Assembly: GCA_963821495.1 (NCBI GenBank)
Contig: CAWGEA010000003.1
Span: 1,922,001 to 1,986,000 of the forward strand
DNA length: 64,000 nt
Direction: 5' to 3'
Source of the DNA: AC-32 sp963821495
GTDB taxonomy: Bacteria > Actinomycetota > Thermoleophilia > Gaiellales > Gaiellaceae
The notes below the pieces were generated by a model, which searched no databases, was not told where the DNA came from, and was given only the letters and a program-made list of their open reading frames with translations. The position numbers were made by a program, and so were the translations under genes. This document shows positions 57,385 to 64,000 of the stretch, piece after piece. Within the stretch, counting starts at the first letter, position 1; each line of letters opens with the position of its first letter.

Positions 57385-57459
57385 CGTGCACCCGATGGAA
57401 GTCGCGCTCAGCAAAGGGTTTCAGCGCCCTGGATTCGTGGCAGGAAGCTCCCTGGCAGG

Positions 57460-58533
57460 ATGACCACGGTCGAGATCGAGAACGTCCTGGCGAGCGCCGA
57501 GCTGCACGAGCTGTTCGAGCAGGCGGAGCAAACCGGGTCACTGCGCCATGCCGACCTCAACGAGGTTCTCGAGCCGCTGCATCTCGATCCGCTCGAGACC
57601 GACGCCGTCTTCCGCGAGCTCGAGCAGCGCGGCATCGAGGTGCTGGAGCCGGAGGCCGAGCAGCGCGAAGCGCCTCAGCCGGCACCGCCGCCGCAGCCGG
57701 TCCAGCCTCAGGAGACGACCACCGACGCGCTGCAGCTGTTCCTGCGCGATGCCGGCCGGCATCCGCTCCTGACCGCGGCCCAGGAGGTCGAGCTCGCCAA
57801 GCGCATCGAGCGCGGCGACATGCAGGCGAAGACGCGGATGATCCAGTCGAATCTGCGGCTTGTCGTCTCGATCGCGAAGAACTACCGCAACCAGGGCCTG
57901 CCCTTCCTCGACCTGATCCAGGAAGGGACGCTCGGGCTGATCCGCGCCGTCGAGAAGTTCGACTGGCGCCGCGGCTACAAGTTCTCCACGTACGCGACGT
58001 GGTGGATCCGCCAGGCCGTCGCGCGGGCGCTCGCCGACAAGGCGCGGACGATCCGGATGCCGGTGCACATCGTCGAGCGGATGCAGAAGCTGAACCGCGC
58101 CGAGCGGACCCTCTGGACGCAGCTCGGGCGTGAGCCGTCGCTCGAGGAGATCGCCGAGGAGGCGAATCTGCCGATTGCGCAGGCCCACGAGGTCAAGGCC
58201 GCCGCGCGGGCCTCCACGAGTCTCGACCAGCCTGTCGGCGAGACCGAGGACGCCGTCTTCGGGGATTTCGTCGCCGGCGACGGGCCGCTCCCGGACGAGG
58301 AGGTCGAGGTCTCGCTGCGCTGCCAGGCGCTCGCGGAGGCGCTCAACGCGCTGGCCGAGCGCGAGCGGCACGTGCTGATCCTGCGCTACGGCCTCGTCGA
58401 CGAGGAGCCGAAGACGCTCGAGGAGATCGGCCGCAGGCTCGGCCTCACGCGCGAGCGCGTGCGCCAGATCGAGACCGAGGCGCTCAAGCGCCTGGCGCGC
58501 CTGCGCGAGATGGAGTCGGTCGCCCGGAGTTGA
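57460..58533 (+). CDS. rpoD: RNA polymerase primary sigma factor (RpoD/SigA type)
   Basis: The 357-residue protein has a short N-terminal region with a proline-rich linker (QPAPPPQPVQPQ) and region 1.2 (LFLRDAGRHPLLTAAQEVELAKRIERGD). Region 2 is complete (FLDLIQEGTLGLIRAVEKFDWRRGYKFSTYATWWIRQAV), as are region 3 and region 4.2 (LEEIGRRLGLTRERVRQIETEAL). It is shorter than many actinobacterial HrdB proteins because the acidic region 1.1 is brief. It directs RNA polymerase to housekeeping promoters. A second, smaller RpoD-like gene is at 59270. Confidence 0.92.
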   Translation: MTTVEIENVLASAELHELFEQAEQTGSLRHADLNEVLEPLHLDPLETDAVFRELEQRGIEVLEPEAEQREAPQPAPPPQPVQPQETTTDALQLFLRDAGRHPLLTAAQEVELAKRIERGDMQAKTRMIQSNLRLVVSIAKNYRNQGLPFLDLIQEGTLGLIRAVEKFDWRRGYKFSTYATWWIRQAVARALADKARTIRMPVHIVERMQKLNRAERTLWTQLGREPSLEEIAEEANLPIAQAHEVKAAARASTSLDQPVGETEDAVFGDFVAGDGPLPDEEVEVSLRCQALAEALNALAERERHVLILRYGLVDEEPKTLEEIGRRLGLTRERVRQIETEALKRLARLREMESVARS

Positions 58534-59242
58534 CCGAGGCACCGCTTGCGGTGCCGATCTCGAGCCCGAGCGCGGTGCCGTCGAAGAGCGGCAGCGCGGC
58601 CTCCTCCCCCACTCTCGCCCGCACCAGCTCGAACGCCTCGTCGACCCGCGCGGGCCGGGTCAGGCGGTGGCCGTCGGACGCGACCACCGAAGCGGCGTCC
58701 AGGAGCTGCCAGGCGAGCTCCTCGATCTCTCGGCCGTGGCTGCCGAGCAGGCTCGTCGCGTTCAGCTGCAGCGGCCAGCGCTCGGCGAGCTCGAGCGCGC
58801 GCTCGGGCTCGGCGCGAATCGGCTCCGCACGCTCGGGGTGCGCCACGAGCGGCGTCAGGCCGGCGCTCTCGATGTGTTCCGCAAGCTCGACAAGCGCCGA
58901 GAGCGGCCCACAGAACGGCACCTCGACCAGCACGACGTCGGTTCCCTCGAGCGCGTAGCGCGCAGGGTCGTGCCGTAGGAGCTCTGGCGCAGGGGTCAGC
59001 TCGAAGCCGAGGCGCAGCTCGAGCCGGGCCCGTCGCGCGAGGCGTGCGTGCACCCGCCGGATCTCCCGCTCGCGCTCCTCGTCGAGCTGATAGTGCGGCC
59101 AGACGTGCGGTGTCGCGAACAGGATCGCGGTGCCGGTCTCCGCGGCGAGGTCGCACAGCTCCAAACCCTCCTCGAGCGTCTTCGCACCGTCGTCGCCGGA
59201 GGGCACGACGTGCGAGTGGCAGTCGACGAAACGAGGCTCCAT
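58484..59242 (-). CDS. PHP-family protein tyrosine phosphatase, CpsB/YwqE-like
   Basis: The 252-residue protein opens with the metal site FVDCHSHVVPSGDDGAKTLEEGLEL and has ATPHVWPHY, the LRLGFELTPAPELL strand and PLVAHPERAEPIR, all characteristic of CpsB/CapC/YwqE. These manganese phosphatases dephosphorylate BY-kinases that control capsule synthesis. No BY-kinase gene is present in the window, and the Wzz-like protein lacks the kinase domain. Its 3' end overlaps rpoD convergently by 50 bp. Confidence 0.87.
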   Translation of the reverse strand: MEPRFVDCHSHVVPSGDDGAKTLEEGLELCDLAAETGTAILFATPHVWPHYQLDEEREREIRRVHARLARRARLELRLGFELTPAPELLRHDPARYALEGTDVVLVEVPFCGPLSALVELAEHIESAGLTPLVAHPERAEPIRAEPERALELAERWPLQLNATSLLGSHGREIEELAWQLLDAASVVASDGHRLTRPARVDEAFELVRARVGEEAALPLFDGTALGLEIGTASGASVNSGRPTPSRAGAPGA

Positions 59243-59269
59243 GCCCCGAGGCTACCCTCGCGAGGGGTA

Positions 59270-60220
59270 CTACTCGCCGCGCAGGTAGAGCTGCAGGCCC
59301 GGGGCGACCGAGCGCAGCTCGCGCAGCGCCCGCGACTCGAGCTGCCGCACCCGCTCGCGTGTGATGCCGAGGTCGGCCCCGACTTCTTCCAGCGTCTGCG
59401 GGGGCTCGCCGTCGAGCCCGAAGCGCCGGGAGAGCACGTGGCGCATGCGAGGCGCGAGGCGTTGGAGCGCCTGTGCGAGCTCGGCCGAGCGCAGGTGCTC
59501 GGCGGTCGCCGTGTCGGGTCGAGCGGACTTCGTGTCCTCGATCAGGTCGCCGTAGAGGCTTTCGCCGTCCCCGACCGGAGTCTCGAGGCTGACGGGATCC
59601 TCGATCAGCTCCAGCAGGGTTCTCACGCGCTCGGGCGGGAAACCGCTCTCCTTGGCGATCTCGGGCAGCAACGGCTCGCGGTTGAGCTTCTGCGCCAGGA
59701 TCCGGCGCGCGCGCATCACGCGACGCACCTGCTCGGCGACGTGGACCGGGAGCCGAATCGTGCGGCCCTGGTCGGCGAGCGCGCGGGTGATTGCCTGGCG
59801 GATCCACCAGGTGGCGTAGGTAGAAAGCTTGAAGCCGAGCGTGTAGTCGAACTTCTCGACCGCGCGGATCAGGCCGAGGTTGCCCTCCTGGATCAGGTCG
59901 AGGAGGGGGACGCCGGCCTTGGTGTAGTTGCGCGTGATCGACATCACGAGTCGCAGGTTCGACTCGATCAGCTTCCGCTTCGCCGCCTCGTCGCCGAGAT
60001 CCTTGAGGCGGGCGAGCTCGCGCTCCTGCGCCGGCGTCAGCAACGGGCCGTCGCCAATCTGGCGAACGTAGAGCTTCAGCGGGTCGGCGGTCTGCGGCTC
60101 GGTCGGCTCCGTCTCGACGCGGTCGACTTCCTCGACGTCTGCGGGCGCAGGAACGACCTCGAGACGGGGCTCGGGTGGGTCGTTCTCGGAAGGCGCCTTT
60201 GGGAGCGGCCGCTGCTCCAT
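59270..60220 (-). CDS. RpoD-like group 2 sigma factor
   Basis: The 316-residue protein has region 1.2 (PLKLYVRQIGDGPLLTPAQERELARL), a complete region 2 (LLDLIQEGNLGLIRAVEKFDYTLGFKLSTYATWWIRQAI), region 3 and region 4.2 (LEEVGADLGITRERVRQLESRAL), with an acidic proline-rich start. ATG 60220 is preferred; the frame runs on to 60313. It is a paralogue of the sigma factor at 57460 and is likely an alternative primary-like sigma factor for stress or growth-phase promoters. Confidence 0.87.
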   Translation of the reverse strand: MEQRPLPKAPSENDPPEPRLEVVPAPADVEEVDRVETEPTEPQTADPLKLYVRQIGDGPLLTPAQERELARLKDLGDEAAKRKLIESNLRLVMSITRNYTKAGVPLLDLIQEGNLGLIRAVEKFDYTLGFKLSTYATWWIRQAITRALADQGRTIRLPVHVAEQVRRVMRARRILAQKLNREPLLPEIAKESGFPPERVRTLLELIEDPVSLETPVGDGESLYGDLIEDTKSARPDTATAEHLRSAELAQALQRLAPRMRHVLSRRFGLDGEPPQTLEEVGADLGITRERVRQLESRALRELRSVAPGLQLYLRGE

Positions 60221-60356
60221 CACGCAGGTGCTATCGGCGCCCGCTCTCCCTCGCTTGAGGGAGGTTCCACCCGCACGAGGGATCAGGCTCGCAGGTGTCG
60301 AACCGAGAGTCATCGGGAATGCCTAACTCTCAGCCGAAGCTGTCGTCACTATCAGA

Positions 60357-60375
60357 GGCGACCATGGTGGTCGCC
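60357..60375. promoter_or_regulatory. Hairpin/palindrome between the sigma factor and amidotransferase genes
   Basis: GGCGACCA-TGG-TGGTCGCC is a perfect 8+3+8 inverted repeat in the divergent gap, 27 bp before the amidotransferase start. An operator or leader hairpin is possible. Confidence 0.45.
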
Positions 60376-60401
60376 GGTTTCATGACAGGGGTTTCCTGAG
60401 A

Positions 60402-61193
60402 ATGTGCGGAATTGCCGGATACAGCCTGAGCGCGCGCAGCGGCGTGGAACGCACGCTCGCGGCCCAGGCCCTGCTCGCCGGGATCGCAGAGCGTGGTGCC
60501 GACGCGGTCGGCTACGCGTACCGGCGCGACCAGAGCCCGGTGACGATCCACAAGCAGCGCTCGGGCGCCAGCGCCCTGCTCGAGGAGGTGCTCCTTCCGG
60601 CGAGCACGACCGAGGCGCTGATCCACGTCCGCGACTACACCAAGGGCCACCCGCGCATCGAGGCGAACAACCACCCCATCCGGCACGGCGCCGTCGTCGG
60701 CGTCCACAACGGGATCATCTTCAACGACGACGAGCTGATGACGGAGCACGGCTTCGAGCGTGCCGAGCCCGAGATGACGGTCGACTCCGAGGCGATCTTC
60801 GCGCTCGCCGAGGCCCACGATGGGCGGCCACAGGCGCTGGAGCAGCTCCGCGGCTCGATGGCCACCGCCTGGCTCGACGAGCGGCGGCCGGGAACGCTCT
60901 TCCTCGCCCGCGGCGTCGGTCGGCCGCTGTGGCTCGGCACCTGCCGCGAGGGGACGCTGTTCGCCTCCACGAAGGCTGCGCTCGAGGTCGCAGAGAAGTT
61001 CCTCCGCGTGAGGCTGCGCAAGCGCGAGGTCAGCGAGGGGACGCTGGCCGTCATCGCCGAGGGCGAAGTGCTCGAGAAGATCCGTTTCGAGCCCGACCGC
61101 AACTTCGAGGAGCGCACCTTGCCGGCGGTGCGCGCGCCGCACGAGGGCGCGTTCTGCCTGCAGCGCCTCGCGGCGCTCGCCTCACTCGCCTAG
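60402..61193 (+). CDS. Stand-alone class II glutamine amidotransferase
   Basis: The 263-residue protein starts MCGIAGYSL with the nucleophile Cys2. It keeps the class II glutaminase features: the HVRDYTKGHP region, NNHPIRHGAVVGVHNGIIFND (oxyanion Asn-Gly) and the DSEAIF strand. Nothing follows that could be an acceptor domain of PurF, GlmS or AsnB, so ammonia must go to a separate partner or the protein hydrolyses another amide. Its 3' end overlaps the next minus-strand gene by 12 bp. Confidence 0.85.
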   Translation: MCGIAGYSLSARSGVERTLAAQALLAGIAERGADAVGYAYRRDQSPVTIHKQRSGASALLEEVLLPASTTEALIHVRDYTKGHPRIEANNHPIRHGAVVGVHNGIIFNDDELMTEHGFERAEPEMTVDSEAIFALAEAHDGRPQALEQLRGSMATAWLDERRPGTLFLARGVGRPLWLGTCREGTLFASTKAALEVAEKFLRVRLRKREVSEGTLAVIAEGEVLEKIRFEPDRNFEERTLPAVRAPHEGAFCLQRLAALASLA

Positions 61194-61883
61194 CGGCACT
61201 TCGTCGATTCGACCGTCGTTGCCGACCGCCGTTCCCGCGGCGAGCAGACGCTCGCGCACCAGGAACTGGAAGGTCGACCACGCTCCCTTGCGACCCTCGA
61301 ACATGCGGTAGATCTGCCACTCGGTGAGCAGCTTCTCGTCGGCCTTGCGCGCCTCGGCCCAGTCGGCGAACTTCGGCAGGCGACCGAGCGTCCGCCCCAG
61401 CTCCATCCCCTGCTCCAGCGCGCGCTCGAGCTTCTCCTCCCCCACCGGCACGTCGAACCCCGCCTCACGGAGCGCGTTCGCGAGCGAGCCGAAGGTGTGC
61501 CAGTAGAGCGACTTCGACGGCATCCGCCCGCGGTGCTCTTCGATGTCCCGCGCGGTCGGGATCCGGTCGAGCTCCTCACCCAGAGCCTTCAACAGCTCGA
61601 GCAGCTCTTCGCGTGTGGCGAAGCGACGCGGCACCAGGCCGGCCTTGCGTTTGGCCTCGTTCCAGCTGCCGAAGTGCTCGATCACGGTCTGCGGGTGCAC
61701 GCTCGTCCCCGAGTCGGCTGCGAACTCGCGCATCGTCGGCGACCGGCCCAGCCGCTTTGCGCATGCAGCGAGCTCGGCGAGGATCTGCTCGTCGGAGTAG
61801 CGCTTGCGGATGCCGGCCTGGAAGGCCTCGAGCGCCTTCCGGTCGATGCCCGCGAGCGCTCGGTACTGGGGCCGGCGGGGCAT
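61182..61883 (-). CDS. Protein made of homing-endonuclease-associated (HNH_repeat) modules
   Basis: The 233-residue protein has two clear copies and one degenerate copy of a 55-residue module: (Y/F)-(S/T)-x-E-x-x-L-x-x-L to GRSPTMREF to FGSWNEAKRKAGL, and DRIPTARDI to FGSLANALREAGF, then GRLPKFADW. These modules bind DNA in homing endonucleases, but no nuclease domain is attached here. It may therefore be a sequence-specific DNA-binding regulator. ATG 61883 is preferred. Confidence 0.75.
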   Translation of the reverse strand: MPRRPQYRALAGIDRKALEAFQAGIRKRYSDEQILAELAACAKRLGRSPTMREFAADSGTSVHPQTVIEHFGSWNEAKRKAGLVPRRFATREELLELLKALGEELDRIPTARDIEEHRGRMPSKSLYWHTFGSLANALREAGFDVPVGEEKLERALEQGMELGRTLGRLPKFADWAEARKADEKLLTEWQIYRMFEGRKGAWSTFQFLVRERLLAAGTAVGNDGRIDEVPLGE

Positions 61884-61915
61884 CGTTCTCCAATAAGAAT
61901 AGAGCAACTGCGCCC

Positions 61916-61932
61916 GCGCGCAAAATGCGCGC
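61916..61932 (-). terminator. Hairpin between the GGDEF/HD-GYP and HNH_repeat genes
   Basis: GCGCGCA-AAA-TGCGCGC forms a 7-bp stem with a 3-base loop, 33 bp after the end of the GGDEF/HD-GYP gene and 33 bp before the HNH_repeat start. It is a terminator or an operator. Confidence 0.5.
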
Positions 61933-61964
61933 TAGCGAATGCCGGTCTTTGCTAGGGCGTCAGA

Positions 61965-63998
61965 TTACGACGCGACCAGGACCCGTGGGCGCGTGTCCTC
62001 GTCGTCCAGGCCCTCGATCGGCAGGATCCGCTCGAGCGCGGCCACGCAGCGCGGGCAGAACTGCGTCCCGGCTGCGCGGCGGAGCTCGTCGAGCGCCTCG
62101 GCGGCAGGCCTTGCGGCACGGTAGATCCGCGTCGTCAGCATCGAGTCGAGCGCGTCTGCGACATGGATGATCCGGGCGCCGAGCGGGATCTCCTCGCCCG
62201 TCAGACCGTCGGGGTAGCCGGTGCCGTCGAAGCGCTCGTGGTGGTGGCGGATCGCCGGCACCGCGTCGTTGAGAAACCCGAGGCGGTCGATGATGCGCGC
62301 ACCCTCGTCGGCGTGGCGCTGCATCAGCTCCCACTCCCCCTCGGTCAAGCTCGCAGGCTTCAGCAGGATCGCGTCCGGGATCGCGAGCTTGCCGATGTCG
62401 TGGAAGAGCGCGGCGTGGCCGAGCAGGTCGAGCTCGGCCTGCGAGAGCCCGAGCTCGCGGCCGATCGCGAGCGCCAGCTGCTGCACCCGCCGCGAGTGGC
62501 CGGCGGTGTAGGCGTCGCGGGCGTCGACGGTGGCCGAGAGGCTCTCCATCGCGGCAGTCGAGCGCTCCTTGAGCAGGCGGTTCGCATGCTCGAGCGAGAC
62601 GTTCTGCGTCTGGATCGTCTCGGCCGCGGCGCGGAGCTTCTGCGCACTGCGCTGCGTGTGGCGGAGGTACGCCTCCTGCGTCTTGCGCATCAGCAGCAGC
62701 GGCACCGCGAAGACGGCGAGGGCCCAGAGGTCGGCGGTCTCGTGCCCGACCCAGATCACACCGCCGATGAAGCCGTAGACGAGGTAGTGCGTTGCGAGCC
62801 AGGCGAAGCGCTCGCGGAAGACCGCCCACCAGCGCTCGTGGCCCTCGATTGCGACGACTGCGCTCAGCAGGCTCATGTTCACGGCGAAATAGGTGCCCCC
62901 CGCCGCGATGCCCGCGGCCACGTAGACGAAGTTGCCGACGTCGCCGCCGGGCGTGGAGAAGCCTGCTGCTGCGAAGACACCCGCGGCTGCGAGCGACGAG
63001 AGCGAGAGCGTGCCGACGTTGAAGACCACGTAGTGGAACGGCGAGCGCCTCGCGCTCCACTCGACCGCGGCGATCGTGACCGCGAGGGCGAGGGCGGCGC
63101 GCGGGCCGAACAGGGCGGCGCCGGCGATCGAGCCGACGGCGCTGACCGAGATCGAGCCGTCGTCGACCTCGAGCGCGAGGGCCTGCCCCGCGCCCACGAG
63201 CGCGACCAGGGCGATCAGTCCGATCCAGTCGTTGCTGCTGCCGAAGATCGCGCCGAAGATGCCTGCACCCACGCCGACGGCGCTCACGATGCCGACGAAG
63301 ACCGCGAGCCGTCGCGAGAGCGAGAGGAAGCGCGGGCCGTGCATCGCGTGCGGCCGCGGGTGGCGGCGCTCCTGGGTCGGCGCGCTCTCGGCCGGCGGCG
63401 ACAGAGGGACGATGTGGTCGCCGTCTTCCGGCACCGCCACGAGCCGCCCCTGCCGCTTCTCCGGCATCAACAGCGGCTCGGAGCTCGCGTCGAGGACGCG
63501 GTTGCGCCCCTGGAGCTTCGCGCGGTAGACGGCGAGGTCGGCCTGGTGGATCAGCTCGTTCGCATCGGAGCCGTCACGCGGGAAGCCGGCGACGCCGATC
63601 GAGACCGTGGCGCGGATCGGTTCGCTCGAGGTCTCGACGTCGTAGGCGCGCGCGGCGACGGCCTGCCGGATGCGCTCCGCGATCTCGAACGCCTGCTCGG
63701 GCGGCGTCTCGGGCAGCAGGATCGCGAACTCCTCGCCGCCGAAGCGGGCCGGCACGTCGTAGTGGCGCAGCTGCGACCGGAAGACCTCGGCGATCCCCTG
63801 CAGCACCGCGTCGCCGGCCAGGTGACCGTAGGTGTTGTTGATGTCGCGCAGGAGGTCGAGGTCGGCCATCACGAGCGAGAGAGGCCGGTCGAAGCGCTCC
63901 GCGCGCAGCAGCTCATCGTTCAGCGCAGCGGCGAAGTGGCGCGCGTTGAAGAGACCCGTCTTGGGGTCGACGCGCGCCTCCTCCTGCAGCTGGGGCAC
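61965..63998 (-). CDS. GGDEF - membrane - HD-GYP cyclic di-GMP protein; N-terminus at the window edge
   Basis: The visible 677 residues contain a GGDEF domain at the N-terminus (about 10-170; active-site GGEEF at 87-91 and the inhibitory RxxD at 78-81, five residues before it). About eight membrane helices follow (residues 220-440), then a coiled linker and an HD-GYP domain (about 475-640; HDIGK and HHERFDGTGYP). It could both make and break c-di-GMP. The order (GGDEF before membrane, HD-GYP after) is unusual. The apparent GTG at 63998 is next to the window edge, so the real start is probably outside. Confidence 0.85.
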   Translation of the reverse strand: MPQLQEEARVDPKTGLFNARHFAAALNDELLRAERFDRPLSLVMADLDLLRDINNTYGHLAGDAVLQGIAEVFRSQLRHYDVPARFGGEEFAILLPETPPEQAFEIAERIRQAVAARAYDVETSSEPIRATVSIGVAGFPRDGSDANELIHQADLAVYRAKLQGRNRVLDASSEPLLMPEKRQGRLVAVPEDGDHIVPLSPPAESAPTQERRHPRPHAMHGPRFLSLSRRLAVFVGIVSAVGVGAGIFGAIFGSSNDWIGLIALVALVGAGQALALEVDDGSISVSAVGSIAGAALFGPRAALALAVTIAAVEWSARRSPFHYVVFNVGTLSLSSLAAAGVFAAAGFSTPGGDVGNFVYVAAGIAAGGTYFAVNMSLLSAVVAIEGHERWWAVFRERFAWLATHYLVYGFIGGVIWVGHETADLWALAVFAVPLLLMRKTQEAYLRHTQRSAQKLRAAAETIQTQNVSLEHANRLLKERSTAAMESLSATVDARDAYTAGHSRRVQQLALAIGRELGLSQAELDLLGHAALFHDIGKLAIPDAILLKPASLTEGEWELMQRHADEGARIIDRLGFLNDAVPAIRHHHERFDGTGYPDGLTGEEIPLGARIIHVADALDSMLTTRIYRAARPAAEALDELRRAAGTQFCPRCVAALERILPIEGLDDEDTRPRVLVAS

Positions 63999-64000
63999 CG

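Larger units (their letters stand above)
57047..57459. other. 413-bp rpoD leader region
   Basis: No gene is visible. The left part is A+T-rich and holds two perfect DnaA boxes, a near-match and the CCGCAA-A-TTGCGG palindrome. A run of seven or more T follows a stop-like region at 57302-57311. The right end has TTGACA overlapping an ATAACG-CC-CGTTAT palindrome. It looks like an unusually rich control region. Confidence 0.6.

Overview
The window is high-GC DNA with dense operons, many GTG starts and 4-base GTGA/ATGA overlaps. Two adjacent RpoD-type sigma factors, a zinc-ribbon/FHA protein followed by an FtsR-like MerR regulator, an RsiG-like anti-sigma protein with a single c-di-GMP motif, and abundant secreted beta-helix, FN3 and Big_5 proteins point to an actinobacterium. 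A deep-branching class such as Thermoleophilia is most likely; this is inferred from gene content and could not be checked by search.

Layout. (1) 1-36.7 kb is one large exopolysaccharide/surface-glycan locus. It holds glycosyltransferases (GT2, GT4, Alg13/14-like, GT-C), a polyprenyl-phosphate glycosylphosphotransferase, a sugar aminotransferase with acyltransferases, Gfo/Idh/MocA oxidoreductases, an epimerase, an AsnB-type amidotransferase, a Wzy-like polymerase/ligase, two Wzx-like flippases, a Wzz-like chain-length protein, two paralogous secreted beta-helix proteins and a 2432-residue multidomain secreted protein. A stand-alone LuxR-type regulator lies inside it. (2) 37.1-38.3 kb holds two convergent response-regulator genes, one with a degenerate receiver plus HTH and one with an intact receiver and no output domain. 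(3) 38.4-49.04 kb is an integrated element of about 10.6 kb in tRNA-Pro(GGG), bounded by a perfect 43-bp direct repeat. It carries a frameshifted integrase, an excisionase, a frameshifted RepA-like ATPase, small HTH proteins, HNH and terminase-like genes, and a cargo of secreted proteins. (4) 49.2-64 kb is chromosomal housekeeping and regulation: an amidohydrolase, a CDP-alcohol phosphatidyltransferase, a nucleotidyltransferase-phosphomannomutase fusion, RsiG-like, GarA-like, FtsR-like, apt, two sigma factors around a CpsB-type PHP phosphatase, a class II amidotransferase and a GGDEF-TM-HD-GYP protein at the right edge.

How the parts may work together (inference): the locus would make activated and modified sugars, assemble a lipid-linked repeat unit on undecaprenyl phosphate, flip and polymerise it, and export large secreted proteins that bind or remodel it. 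An imperfect palindrome, CTAGCCG-N2-CGG(C/G)(T/G)AG, recurs in five intergenic gaps of the glycan locus and upstream of the LuxR-type regulator at 37.1 kb, which suggests a shared regulator. The right side links c-di-GMP turnover (GGDEF/HD-GYP) with a likely c-di-GMP-responsive anti-sigma factor.

The best leads are the recurring palindrome, a second palindrome (CCGCAA-A-TTGCGG) shared by the mobile element and the rpoD leader, the duplicated structured repeat in front of two secreted-protein genes in the element, the integrase arm-site repeats, and the one-motif RsiG homologue.
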